From contig JBFWOF010000006.1 of NCBI GenBank assembly GCA_050250665.1, positions 1-64,000 on the forward strand: a DNA stretch of 64,000 nt, given 5' to 3'. The notes under the pieces were generated by a model, which saw nothing but the letters and a program-made list of their open reading frames with translations, did not search any database and was not told where the DNA came from. This DNA comes from JADKFD01 sp050250665. GTDB taxonomy: Bacteria > Pseudomonadota > Gammaproteobacteria > Xanthomonadales > SZUA-5. A program made the translations under genes and the position numbers. How positions within the stretch are numbered: the first letter of the stretch is position 1; every line of letters starts with the position of its first letter. This document shows positions 43,270 to 53,868 of this stretch, piece after piece.

Positions 43270-44919
43270 TCAGGGCTGTTTGCTGTCCGCCCGCGCACCT
43301 AGTCGAATGGGCTGGGCGCCCAGGAAGCGCGCCAGATCTTGCTCCAGCCCCGGGAGCAGATCAGCCCGACCCTGCGACCGGGCTGCGGCTATCAGCTCAC
43401 GCTGCAACTGCGCCGCCTTCTCGAACTGACCCACTTCGGCCAGGGCCGCCGCCAGCACTACGCCATTGGGCAGGCTGGGTTCGCGCGCGAACAACCGATC
43501 GGCCACGCGCAACGCGACTGCGCCGTTGCGTACACTGGCATCCGGCGCCATCGCCAGCAGCCGCGCCAGTTCCAGCGCCAGCCTGGCATCACCCGGGGCC
43601 ACGTCCAGTCCGGACTTGAGGGCCGAAGTTGCGGCCTGCCACTGCTGCAGTTCTGCCAGCATGTGGGCCTGGCCCAGCCTGGCCTCGATGCGCGCCGGAT
43701 CCAGCTCAATTACCCGTGCGTAGCTGCGGTGCGCCTCCTGAAACTGTCCCAGGCGACCCAGCGCGTTGGCCATATTGAGCTGGGTGTCGGCGTCCTGCGG
43801 ATGTAATTCGAGCGCCTTTTGGTAGATCGGGATGGCATCGAGGTCACGCCCCAGCCCGGCCAGCAGCGTGCCGAGCCCGAAGTAGGCCTCGGAGCGGCCG
43901 GGATCGGTCGCAATGACATGCCGATACTCGGTTTCCGCGGCTGCCGCATCGCCCGCACGCGCCAGCGAGATCGCCAGATTCAAGCGCGTCTGCGTTTCGT
44001 CGGCCTGCTCCAGCGCGGCGCGGTAGAGTTCCGCAGCTTGAGCGAAATCGCCGGCCTGGGCAGCCTGCCCGGCGCGGCTGACCAACACCCGTGCGCCCGA
44101 CGCCAGCGACCGAACCTGATCCATGATCGGATCATCGACCGCAGGCGCGACATCGCCGCGTCGGCCGAGCGCCTCGCGGGCTGCGGCTTCCCGGCCCAGC
44201 GCACGCAGGGCCAGACCCAGCGGATACTGCAGTCGCGACGCCGTGGGTTCGGCCTTGAGCGCCGCCTGCAGAAAGTCGGCAGCCGCCTCGAAGTCCTTGC
44301 GGGCCAGGGCCAGGCGCCCGCGCAAGCCAAGCAGCGCTGCCGGCTCATCATCCACTGGCGGACCCAGCAGTTCGCTGGCCTCGTTGAGTTGCTGCGCCTG
44401 CATCAGGCTCTCGGCCAGTTGCCAGCGGGCGGGCCCGTAGGCGGGATCCAGGCGCAGCGCTTCACGCAGATGGCTCAGGTAGTTGGCGTTGTCGTCGCGA
44501 TCCGCTTGCGCCCGCAGATACCACCAGCGACTGTTCGCGGGTTGCGCCCTGCTGGCCCAGCCCAGGGCGGCGCTGGCCAGACCATATTGCTCGTAGGCGA
44601 GGGCCAACTCACCCAGACGCCCGGCCAGCTGCGCCTGCTCGACCACGGTCGCCCGATTCGCCAGGGCTTGCTCCCAATCCTGGTAGACCGCGGCCAGATC
44701 CGCGGCGACCTGGGTGTCGAGGCCAGCGAGCGTGGGCGGCGGAATGGTCCCGAGCGGAACGACTGTGGTGGTGCTGGCAGTCGTTGTGACTGACGGCGTC
44801 GAGGGTACGGGCGGCTGAGCCTGTTCACAGCCGGGTATCGAGCCGATCAGCAGCAGCGCCCAAAGGCTTGATCGCAATGCTCGGCCTATCCCGAGGTGCG
44901 CACGGTGCTCTTCAGACAT
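43270..44919 (-). CDS. TPR lipoprotein
   Basis: Lipoprotein of 549 residues. The N-terminus has a TM-like stretch ending in a lipobox LIGSIPGC, so the mature protein would start at a lipidated cysteine. A threonine-rich linker follows, then about eleven tetratricopeptide repeats from 80 to 530 (for example AYFGLGTLLAGLGRDLDAIPIYQKALELHP and QLNMANALGRLGQFQEAHRSYARVIELDP). It probably scaffolds periplasmic or outer-membrane partners. It lies downstream of the CRTAC1-type lipoprotein gene on the same strand, separated by a 126-base repeat; the two families often co-occur. The ATG at 44919 excludes repeat-encoded residues upstream. Confidence 0.86.
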   Translation of the reverse strand: MSEEHRAHLGIGRALRSSLWALLLIGSIPGCEQAQPPVPSTPSVTTTASTTTVVPLGTIPPPTLAGLDTQVAADLAAVYQDWEQALANRATVVEQAQLAGRLGELALAYEQYGLASAALGWASRAQPANSRWWYLRAQADRDDNANYLSHLREALRLDPAYGPARWQLAESLMQAQQLNEASELLGPPVDDEPAALLGLRGRLALARKDFEAAADFLQAALKAEPTASRLQYPLGLALRALGREAAAREALGRRGDVAPAVDDPIMDQVRSLASGARVLVSRAGQAAQAGDFAQAAELYRAALEQADETQTRLNLAISLARAGDAAAAETEYRHVIATDPGRSEAYFGLGTLLAGLGRDLDAIPIYQKALELHPQDADTQLNMANALGRLGQFQEAHRSYARVIELDPARIEARLGQAHMLAELQQWQAATSALKSGLDVAPGDARLALELARLLAMAPDASVRNGAVALRVADRLFAREPSLPNGVVLAAALAEVGQFEKAAQLQRELIAAARSQGRADLLPGLEQDLARFLGAQPIRLGARADSKQP

Positions 44920-45036
44920 CGCCGCGAAGGAGCCCCGCTGAGCCGCTACGCGGCACATCGGGCTACGCGCGTTCCGCGGGTTCCCGGCCCACCCGCGGTT
45001 GTGAGCGAAAACAGGCCACTTTGCAGAATCCCATGC

Positions 45037-45155
45037 CGAAAGTCTTCCATGCGTCATTGCGAGGAGCGCGGCGACGAAGCAATCCAGGGCTCGTGCCACT
45101 GAGCGTCTGGATTGCTTCCCCCGGATCAAGTCCGGGGTCGCAATGACGCCGGGGT

Positions 45156-45162
<7 letters not shown>
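45037..45162 (-). repeat. CGTCATTGCGAGGAGCG...CCGGACTTGATCCGGGG repeat between two lipoprotein genes
   Basis: Inverted copy of the element at 7664 and 21144. It contains CGTCATTGCGAGGAGCGCGG, CGAAGCAATCCAGG and the CCGGATCAAGTCCGGGG hairpin, and ends with GGGTTCATGG at 45152-45161. The TGA stop of the CRTAC1-type gene (45156-45158) falls within this end. Confidence 0.88.
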
Positions 45163-46898
<1,736 letters not shown>

Positions 46899-47074
46899 TC
46901 GGGCGACTGATCGCGTGTAGGGACTCGGTGCAGACGCTACAACAAGCAGATCGCGGACGCGACCAGGCCTAGCCGACCTGGCGGCGGGCTTGCTCACACG
47001 GACTCCACAACCATTTGCGGCCCATCCACCTAGACTGCGCGATCTTTTCGATCCCTGAGCTTGAACCTGCAGCA

Positions 47075-47935
47075 ATGACGTCCCCCGCACCCTCCCTGCT
47101 CGGCCGCATCCAGGCGGTTGAAGCCAGCAAGCTGTTCCAGACCGCGGTGATCAGCATCATCGTGTTGTCGGCGCTCACCATCGGCGCGCGCACCTACGAT
47201 CTGCCGACCGGGGTCGACCAGCTGCTCGGCTATCTGGATGCGGCGGTCACGCTGTTCTTTCTGGCCGAGATTCTGTTGCGCTTTGCCGCGCACCCGAACA
47301 AGCGGCGCTTCTTTGCCGACGGCTGGAATGTCTTCGACACGCTGGTGGTGATCGGCAGCCTGATTCCGCTGGATCAGGCCGAGAGCGTGCTGCTGGGCCG
47401 GCTGCTGCGGGTGTTCAGAATGCTGCGTCTGGTCTCCGTGGTACCGGAGCTGCGCTTTCTGATCGACTCGCTGCTGATCGCCATTCCACGCATGGGCTAC
47501 ATCGCCCTGCTGATGTTCATCATCTTCTATATCTACGGCACGATCGGCTCCTTGTTCTTCCAGGACATCAACCCGGTGCTCTGGGGCGATGTCGCCATCG
47601 CCATGCTGACGCTGTTTCGCGTCGCCACCTTCGAGGACTGGACCGATGTGATGTACGAGACCATGAGCGTGCATCCGCTGTCGTGGATCTATTACCTCAG
47701 CTTCATCTTCCTCACCGCTTTTGTATTCCTGAACATGATGGTCGGTGCCATCCTCGAAGTCATGGGCAGCGAACGCCAGCGGCGGGATGCGGAGATGAAC
47801 CAGGCGGCGGTGGATCAAGCCCATCAGGAGCGCGAACAGATGGCGGCCCAGATCAGCGCCATGCAAAAGCAGCTGGGCGAAATGCACGAGCTGCTGAAAT
47901 CACGCTCACCCGGCGCTGCGGTGAGCACAAGCTAA
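47075..47935 (+). CDS. Voltage-gated cation channel (NaChBac-type fold) with calcium-like filter
   Basis: Single-domain 6TM ion channel of 286 residues that should form tetramers in the inner membrane. S1-S4 is the voltage sensor with R109, R112, R115 and R118 spaced every three residues in S4 (GRLLRVFRMLRLV). The pore loop between S5 and S6 has the filter TFEDWTD (185-191). In NavAb the equivalent is TLESWSM, and mutants carrying DDWSD there become calcium-selective, so calcium permeation is predicted here. S6 is FLNMMVGAILEVM, followed by a C-terminal coiled coil (235-276) typical for tetramer assembly. Divergent from the CRTAC1-type gene; close to the SDR gene downstream (16 bases). Confidence 0.9.
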   Translation: MTSPAPSLLGRIQAVEASKLFQTAVISIIVLSALTIGARTYDLPTGVDQLLGYLDAAVTLFFLAEILLRFAAHPNKRRFFADGWNVFDTLVVIGSLIPLDQAESVLLGRLLRVFRMLRLVSVVPELRFLIDSLLIAIPRMGYIALLMFIIFYIYGTIGSLFFQDINPVLWGDVAIAMLTLFRVATFEDWTDVMYETMSVHPLSWIYYLSFIFLTAFVFLNMMVGAILEVMGSERQRRDAEMNQAAVDQAHQEREQMAAQISAMQKQLGEMHELLKSRSPGAAVSTS

Positions 47936-47951
47936 ACTGGAGGAGTCCGAT

Positions 47952-48695
47952 ATGAGACCGATGTTGATGGCATTCCTGACCCTGCTGGCGGCGCTGGCCA
48001 GTCCGGTGCAGGCAGCGGAACAGATTACCGTGCTGGTCACTGGCGCCAATCGTGGCCTCGGTCTGGAATACGCCCGCCAGTTCGCCGCCAAGGGTTACCG
48101 GGTGATCGGTACCGCGCGCGATCCGCAAGGCGCCACCGAGTTGGCCGACGTTGCCGATCGCGTCGAGGCGCTGGATGTGGCCGATGCCGCCAGCGTGGCC
48201 GCGCTGGCAGAACGGCTCAAGGATGTTCCGATCGACATTCTAGTCAACAACGCCGGCATGTTCGACCGCGGCGATGTCAGCATCGACAAGGTCGATTTCG
48301 GCGTGATGGAGCAGACCTTCCAGGTGAACACTTTCGGACCACTGCGCCTCACCCAGGCCCTGCTGCCGAATCTGCGTCTGGGCCAGCGCAAGCAGATCGT
48401 CAACATGTCTTCGCAACTGGGCAGCGTGCAGAACTCCGATGGCCGCTGGTACGCGTACCGCGCCAGCAAATCGGCCCTGAATCAGATCAACAAGATTCTC
48501 AGCGTTGAGCTCGGACCCGAAGGATTTGTCTGCGTGGTGCTGCACCCGGGCTGGGTGCGTACCGACATGGGTGGCGCCGCCGCCACCTACTCGCCGGAAG
48601 AAAGCGTCAGCGGCTTGATCGGCGTGATCGAGCAGCTGGATTCGGGCAAGAATGGCGGCTATTTCGACCTCAAGGGCAACACCCTGCCCTGGTAG
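47952..48695 (+). CDS. Short-chain dehydrogenase with N-terminal signal peptide
   Basis: Classical SDR of 247 residues: nucleotide-binding VTGANRGLG, NNAG, the active-site Ser in NMSSQLGSV and YRASK as the YxxxK motif, then HPGWVRTDMGG. Unusually, the first 22 residues (RPMLMAFLTLLAALASPVQA) look like a Sec signal peptide with an AxA site. If exported, the enzyme would need NAD(P) outside the cytoplasm. GGAGGAG at 47939-47945 precedes the ATG. The stretch before the Rossmann fold is otherwise only two residues, so no shorter start fits well. It may be cotranscribed with the channel gene upstream and the GNAT gene downstream. Confidence 0.88.
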   Translation: MRPMLMAFLTLLAALASPVQAAEQITVLVTGANRGLGLEYARQFAAKGYRVIGTARDPQGATELADVADRVEALDVADAASVAALAERLKDVPIDILVNNAGMFDRGDVSIDKVDFGVMEQTFQVNTFGPLRLTQALLPNLRLGQRKQIVNMSSQLGSVQNSDGRWYAYRASKSALNQINKILSVELGPEGFVCVVLHPGWVRTDMGGAAATYSPEESVSGLIGVIEQLDSGKNGGYFDLKGNTLPW

Positions 48696-48697
48696 CG

Positions 48698-49261
48698 ATG
48701 AGCGAATCCGTGCGTATCCGGCGATTGGATCCCGAACAGGCCAGCGCGGCAGTGCCTGCGCTGGCGGAACTTCTCATCGACTGTGTCGAGGGCGGGGCGT
48801 CGGTGGGCTTCATGTTGCCCATCGATTACGAGCGCGCGTGCAGCTTTTGGCGAAAGGTGGCCGAGGGTGTGGCGCGTGGAGAACGGGCGCTGCTGGTGGC
48901 AGAAGATTCTTCAGGCCTGGTGATCGGTACGGCCCAACTACTGCTGGCCATGCCCGAGAACCAGCCGCACCGGGCGGATGTGGCCAAGATGCTGGTGCAC
49001 CGTCGCGCGCGCCGGCGTGGCGTGGCGCAAGCCCTGCTGGACGGTCTGGAAGTCACCGCACGCGAGGAAGGCCGCTCGTTGCTGGTGCTGGACACGGTCA
49101 GCGACAGTGCCGCCGCACGGCTGTATGTCCGCTGCGGCTGGCAACGCAGCGGCGAGATCCCCGACTACGCGCTGATGCCGGCCGGTGGCCTGTGCCCGAC
49201 CACCGTGTACTGGAAGCGGCTGGCCGTTGCTTGTAGAGCCAGCGACGCCGAGACTGTATGA
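48698..49261 (+). CDS. GNAT family N-acetyltransferase
   Basis: Acetyltransferase of 187 residues with the acetyl-CoA binding motif VHRRARRRGVAQALLDGLE (motif A), preceded by the strand ADVAKMLV, then the late LYVRCGWQRSGEIPDYALMP segment. Substrate unknown; similar proteins acetylate small amines or antibiotics but nothing decides it here. It begins two bases after the SDR stop codon, so the two are translationally linked in one operon. Confidence 0.88.
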   Translation: MSESVRIRRLDPEQASAAVPALAELLIDCVEGGASVGFMLPIDYERACSFWRKVAEGVARGERALLVAEDSSGLVIGTAQLLLAMPENQPHRADVAKMLVHRRARRRGVAQALLDGLEVTAREEGRSLLVLDTVSDSAAARLYVRCGWQRSGEIPDYALMPAGGLCPTTVYWKRLAVACRASDAETV

Positions 49262-49283
49262 CCCGGAATCCAGAGGCTGCCCC

Positions 49284-49523
49284 ATGCCCACCCAGGTTTT
49301 CGAGCTTGAAGGCGAGTATGTCGAGCTCAACCAGCTGTTGAAGCTCTGTGGGCTGTGCAGCAGCGGAGGCGCCGGCAAGGCCCTGGTGGCCGCCGGCGAG
49401 GTCGCGGTCGATGGCAACATCGAAAGCCGCAAGACCGCCAAGATCCGCGCCGGGCAGGTGGTGACCCTGGGCAGCGAGCGCATCGAGGTGCGTGCGACCA
49501 CTACCTATTCAGGGGCTAACTAG
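49284..49523 (+). CDS. ybcJ: S4-like RNA-binding protein YbcJ
   Basis: Small protein of 79 residues with an alpha-L RNA-binding (S4) fold: VELNQLLKLCGLCSSGGAGKALVAAGEVAVDG followed by ESRKTAKIRAGQVV. It is close in length and pattern to E. coli YbcJ, a small RNA-binding protein linked to ribosome or RNA metabolism but without a settled role. It follows the GNAT gene by 22 bases. A palindrome lies downstream. Confidence 0.88.
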   Translation: MPTQVFELEGEYVELNQLLKLCGLCSSGGAGKALVAAGEVAVDGNIESRKTAKIRAGQVVTLGSERIEVRATTTYSGAN

Positions 49524-49541
49524 CAGCGGCTGTTGATAGGG

Positions 49542-49586
49542 ACTGGTCTGGACGCTTCTGCACCAATGGAAAGCGTCCAGACCAGT
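49542..49586. repeat. Perfect inverted repeat ACTGGTCTGGACGCTT
   Basis: ACTGGTCTGGACGCTT (49542-49557) and its exact complement (49571-49586) around a 13-base loop. It belongs with the GTCCAGACTTGTCTGGAC palindromes near 15.3 and 15.55 kb. It could terminate ybcJ transcription, although no T-run follows. Confidence 0.8.
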
Positions 49587-49702
49587 CTGGACCTGCAGGA
49601 GCGCTCGGCTCATGGGCCAGCGGCCGGATTCGCTGGACCATCAGCAGACCGTAACAGCCGACACGCTACTATCCGCGGCCTTTCACCCATTGCGAGTCCA
49701 TC

Positions 49703-50212
49703 ATGACCCTGTCCATGCACCAGGCTTCGGTTCCGCTGTTCCAGCAGATGCTCAAGGCGTTGAGTGACGTCCTCGGCAAGGCCGGCGAATACGCTGCGGC
49801 GAAGAAGATCGAGCCCGCGGTGCTGCTGCAATCGCGGCTGTATCCCGACATGTTCCCGCTGACCCGCCAGGTGCAGATCGCCTGTGATTTCGCCAAGGGT
49901 GTGGCCGGACGTCTGGCCGGAGCCGAGCTGCCGGTGTTCGAAGACAGCGAGCAGACCCTCGAGGAACTGCAGGCGCGCATTGCCGCCACGCTGGCTTTCA
50001 TCGGCGGGCTGGATGCGGCTGCCTTCGAAGGCAGCGAGGCCCGCGAAATCCTGCTGCGCCCGGGCACGCCGAAGGAACGCAAGCTCGACGGCCGCAGTTA
50101 TCTGATCCATTACGGCCTGCCGCAGTTCTTCTTCCATGTCACCACCGCCTACGCGCTGCTGCGCCACAACGGCGTCGAAATCGGCAAGAAGGACTACATG
50201 GGCGCCTACTGA
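49703..50212 (+). CDS. DUF1993 family protein
   Basis: Protein of 169 residues matching DUF1993 across its length: SMHQASVPLFQQMLKALSDVLGKA near the N-terminus, RLYPDMFPLTRQVQIACDFAKG in the middle and LPQFFFHVTTAYALLRHNGVEIGKKDYMG at the end. These proteins are predicted to be helical bundles related to DinB/YfiT-like folds, with conserved histidines that may bind metal. The function is unknown. It stands alone between two palindromes. Confidence 0.88.
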   Translation: MTLSMHQASVPLFQQMLKALSDVLGKAGEYAAAKKIEPAVLLQSRLYPDMFPLTRQVQIACDFAKGVAGRLAGAELPVFEDSEQTLEELQARIAATLAFIGGLDAAAFEGSEAREILLRPGTPKERKLDGRSYLIHYGLPQFFFHVTTAYALLRHNGVEIGKKDYMGAY

Positions 50213-50578
50213 GCGTCGATGGCCGTAGTCGCGGTCAGTAGGTCACGTTGCCCCGCAGGGGCTACGTGACAGCGCTTGACGCCAGGCCCTGTCGGCGACT
50301 GCGAACGGTCGTTGTCACGTAGGCCCCGCGGGCCAACGTGACCTACCTTTGAACCAGGCCCCGTCCCGGAACTTCGAACACCCGCGGTACGTGACTGCCA
50401 ACCCGCTCGTGTAGAGCAGCGCGAAGCCCACAGGGTATGCTGTGCACACTGTCACCCGGTCGGCGATGATGACGCGGCAGCGAGCTTTCGATCACCCTAC
50501 TTCAGCCGCGGAGCCCCAACTCCGTTGGCCTTTGCCATTGGCTTGATGCCAGCCCGAGGCGCCCGCTTGCGTGTCGCC
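50213..50578. repeat. Gap with GTAGGTCACGT inverted repeat
   Basis: No gene is visible. Arms AGTAGGTCACGTTGCCCCGC (from about 50237) and GCGGGCCAACGTGACCTACC (to about 50346) face each other with inner CTACGTGAC/GTCACGTAG blocks, making a large compound palindrome. The last 170 bases before the next gene carry no motif I recognise. Confidence 0.75.
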
Positions 50579-53506
50579 ATGATGCGATTTGCACTGCTGG
50601 CGCTGATCGCGCTGGTGCCGCCGCCGCTGTTGGCGCTGCCACCGGATCGTGCCCTCAACGAATACACCCTGACTCACTGGAACAGCAGCGACGGTCTGGC
50701 GCACAACATGGTCACGACCATGGCGCAGACCGGCGACGGCTATCTGTGGCTGGGCAGCTTTGAAGGCCTGTCGCGCTTCAACGGTCACGAATTCCGCATC
50801 TATGACGATCAAACCCTGCCCTTCGCCGGCGTCAATGGCATCCGCGGGCTGGAAGTCGACGATGGCAACCGGCTCTGGGTCAGCACCTCACGCTCAGGCT
50901 TGTTCGCTCTGGATTCGTCGGGCTGGCGGCATTTTGGCCCGGATCAGGGACAGCCCTTCGAGCAGATGCTCGGCGCCGAGCTCAGCAGCGATGGCTGGCT
51001 CTGGCTGATCGGTGAGGAGAATGGCATTGCCCGCTGGCGACCGGGCCGTGAGGCGCTGCGCGTCAATCACCATTCGGGGCTGGCGCACGATACCGTCTAT
51101 GTCACGCTCGGCGATGGCGCCGGCGGGGTCTTTGTCGGCACCGCCGCCGGCCTCGATCATGTCAACGCCGATGGTGTCGTCGAACACTGGGGCGCCAGGC
51201 GCGGACTGCCGCCCGGCCCGGTGCGCAGTGTCCGGCGCGGGCCGGACGGTGAACTGGCCGTCACTGTTGCCGGCAGCGTCGGCTGGATCAGTGACCGTGG
51301 CTACCGCCCACTGACTGGCAGCCGGGTGCCGGGTTCAGCCCAGGTATTGCTGTACGACAGCGATGGCGGACTGCTGATCGGCACTGCCGATCAGGGACTG
51401 TGGCGCCACGGTCCGCGCGGACTGGAGCAGCTTGATCGCCGTCACGGCCTGCACGGCAACCGGGTGGTGTCGCTGTTCGAGGACCGCGAAGGCGATGTCT
51501 GGATCGGCTCCGCCGATGGTCTGTACCAGCTGCGCGATCTGCGTTTTTCCACCATCGACGAGCGCCACGGCATTGGCGAGGGCTACGTCCGCGCGCTGTG
51601 GGAGCAGCCGGCCGGCACCCTCTGGATCGGCAGTACCGACGGCCTCTATCGCCGCGACGGCGAAGCCGTTCAGCGCTTTGGTCGCGAGCAGGGCCTGCCG
51701 AATGACTCGATCCTTTCGCTCGCCTATTCGAGGTCACAGGGTCTGCTGGTCGGCACTTTCGGCGGCGGTCTGGTCCGCATTGTCGACGATCGCGCCCAAG
51801 CCGTGCCTGGAACCGAGACCTTGGCGAGTTTGCAGGTCCGGGCCATGTTGCCGCACTCCGACGGCAGCCTGTGGATCGCCAGCAACAGCGGCCTGTTTCA
51901 ACTGCGAGAGCAACAACTGACCCGCTACGATCGCACGCACGGCCTGCCGCGGGATTTCACCATGGCCCTCAGTGAAGGTGCCAACGGCGAACTCTGGATC
52001 GGAAGCTCCGGCGGACTGGTGCGCTTTGATGGCCAGGAGTTCCAGACCTATGGCCCGGCACAGGGACTCCAGGCCGAAGACGTGTTTTCGGTGCTCACCG
52101 AGGCCTCCGGCGAACTCTGGATCGGCAGCAATCGCGGGCTCAAGCGCTACGCCGAGGGGCGTTTTCAGGATGTGCCCGGCGATGATCCCGCCTTCAACAC
52201 CAGCCTGTTCCAGATCGTGAAGGACGGACGCGGCGACTTCTGGATCAGCAGCAATCGCGGCATTTTCCTGCTGGCGGGATCGGAGCTGGCCGCGGTGCGC
52301 GCGGGACGGGCAGGACCGGTACACGTCAGGCGCCACGATCGCAGCGACGGCATGAGCAGCGAGCAGGCCAACGGCGCCTCGCAACCAGCCGGAATCCGCA
52401 TGAGCGATGGCAGCCTGCGTTTCGCGACCGCCGTCGGGGTCGTGGTGGTCACTCCCGAACGGCGCTTTCCGCAGCGCGCCGTGCGCCTGGATCCGGTCAT
52501 TGAATCGGTCCTTGTCGATGGCGAGGACACCGCACCGAGCGCGGGTCAGCGGTTGCCGGCCGGCACTCGACGAGTGGAGTTCCGCTATGTCGGATTGAGC
52601 CTGCTGGCGCCCGAGCGCCTGAGCTATCGCCATCGCCTGCTGGGTTTTGACGATCGCTGGGTGGAGGCCGGCAGCCAGCGCCAGGCCTCGTATACCAATC
52701 TGGCACCGGGCAGCTACCGCTTCGAAGTCGAGGCCGCCAGCGCGGAATCCGCGGCCAAGGGCACAGCGCTGGAATTCTCGATCGAGCCCTTCTGGTGGCA
52801 ACGCCGGAGTACCCTGGCGCTGGCCGGCGCGCTGGGACTGTCGGTGATGATTCTGGCCTGGCGCAAACGCACCAACCAGCTGCGTCGTCGCAGCGCGGAA
52901 CTGGAGCGGCTGGTCAACGAGCGCACCCGCGATCTTCAGGCGACGGCCCGGGATCTGGCGCAGGCCGACCAGGACAAGAATGTGCTGGTCGAGAAGCTGC
53001 GCGAGCAGGCCGAGGCCTTTGAGCGTCAGGCCCGCGAGGACTGGCTGACCGGTCTGCCCAACCGCCGTGCCTTCGAGGAACTGTTGCGGCAGCAGATCCA
53101 GGCCGCCGCCTCACGAGGGCCACTGTGCGTGGCCCTGGCGGATATCGACCATTTCAAGGACATCAATGATCGCCATTCACATGCCACTGGCGATCAGGTG
53201 CTCATCGCCGTGGCCGAGGCCCTGCGCCAGGGCGCTGGACCGGGGGCGCTGATTGCCCGCTGGGGCGGCGAAGAATTCATGCTGCTGTTTCCCGACTGCA
53301 CGCGCGCATCGGCGCTGCAACGCTGCGAACACCTTCGTGGGGCCATCGCCAGTCGGGTGCCCTTCTTCGACAATGGCGCGCCGAGGCAGGTGACGCTGAG
53401 TTTTGGCGTAGCCGAATACACCGGCGAGGGCAGCGAACGCCTGCTGAGTCAGGCTGATCGACGCCTGTACCAGGCCAAGGACGCCGGGCGCAACTGCGTG
53501 CGCTAG
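50579..53506 (+). CDS. Two-component-regulator-propeller sensor diguanylate cyclase
   Basis: Exported sensor with cytoplasmic output, about 975 residues. A signal sequence (MRFALLALIALVPPPLLA) precedes two seven-bladed reg_prop propellers (about 30-620; repeated units of the type LWIGSFEGLSRFNGHEF, VWIGSADGLYQLRD, LWIGSSGGLVRFDGQEF). A Y_Y_Y Ig-like domain (650-735; FRYVGLSLLAPERLSYRHRL) leads to a TM helix near 760, a coiled coil (775-830) and a GGDEF domain with GGEEF near 920. There is no RxxD inhibitory site before GGEEF. It likely senses a periplasmic ligand such as a polysaccharide breakdown product and makes cyclic-di-GMP. An upstream TTG (50525) is an alternative start. Confidence 0.9.
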   Translation: MMRFALLALIALVPPPLLALPPDRALNEYTLTHWNSSDGLAHNMVTTMAQTGDGYLWLGSFEGLSRFNGHEFRIYDDQTLPFAGVNGIRGLEVDDGNRLWVSTSRSGLFALDSSGWRHFGPDQGQPFEQMLGAELSSDGWLWLIGEENGIARWRPGREALRVNHHSGLAHDTVYVTLGDGAGGVFVGTAAGLDHVNADGVVEHWGARRGLPPGPVRSVRRGPDGELAVTVAGSVGWISDRGYRPLTGSRVPGSAQVLLYDSDGGLLIGTADQGLWRHGPRGLEQLDRRHGLHGNRVVSLFEDREGDVWIGSADGLYQLRDLRFSTIDERHGIGEGYVRALWEQPAGTLWIGSTDGLYRRDGEAVQRFGREQGLPNDSILSLAYSRSQGLLVGTFGGGLVRIVDDRAQAVPGTETLASLQVRAMLPHSDGSLWIASNSGLFQLREQQLTRYDRTHGLPRDFTMALSEGANGELWIGSSGGLVRFDGQEFQTYGPAQGLQAEDVFSVLTEASGELWIGSNRGLKRYAEGRFQDVPGDDPAFNTSLFQIVKDGRGDFWISSNRGIFLLAGSELAAVRAGRAGPVHVRRHDRSDGMSSEQANGASQPAGIRMSDGSLRFATAVGVVVVTPERRFPQRAVRLDPVIESVLVDGEDTAPSAGQRLPAGTRRVEFRYVGLSLLAPERLSYRHRLLGFDDRWVEAGSQRQASYTNLAPGSYRFEVEAASAESAAKGTALEFSIEPFWWQRRSTLALAGALGLSVMILAWRKRTNQLRRRSAELERLVNERTRDLQATARDLAQADQDKNVLVEKLREQAEAFERQAREDWLTGLPNRRAFEELLRQQIQAAASRGPLCVALADIDHFKDINDRHSHATGDQVLIAVAEALRQGAGPGALIARWGGEEFMLLFPDCTRASALQRCEHLRGAIASRVPFFDNGAPRQVTLSFGVAEYTGEGSERLLSQADRRLYQAKDAGRNCVR

Positions 53507-53868
53507 CTCACGGACGGAGTCGGCTCTCGGCAAGAACGCCCGCTGTTGCTGGCCGGCTACTCGCCGCTGTTCTGATGCTGCACGGCCTCTGGGCCAGGGC
53601 CGACACGGGCGCAGCCCAGGCCGGACTGCTGGCCTCGGCTGGAACGCAGAACCCGGCCGCCATCAACAGGCTGGTCAGACAGGTGAGAGCGGGAAGACCG
53701 CATTGCGCCATTTCCGTGACTCCAGAGAACGATGGCAGATCATGGTCGCGGCGCTGGCGGGTTCTGCGGCCCAGCAAAAGAGTTTCTTTCTGCAGACCGG
53801 GGCTCTGCAGCCCTCACTTCCGACGTCCCGATTCCCACCTCTGCCCCACGCTGCTAGCGTACCCGCCC
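53507..53868. other. 362-base gap, no firm gene
   Basis: Between the propeller cyclase and the MFS gene I see no repeat family and no convincing gene. A minus-strand reading frame at 53508-53711 (66 codons, starting MAQCGLPALTCLTSLLMAAG) has a signal-peptide-like start but no recognisable mature domain, and composition typical of a chance frame in high-GC DNA. I would not call it without expression data. Confidence 0.3.

Noticed and set aside
53508..53711. Possible 66-residue secreted protein on the minus strand
   Set aside because: The signal-like start is followed by composition typical of a chance frame, with no binding site or conserved feature visible.
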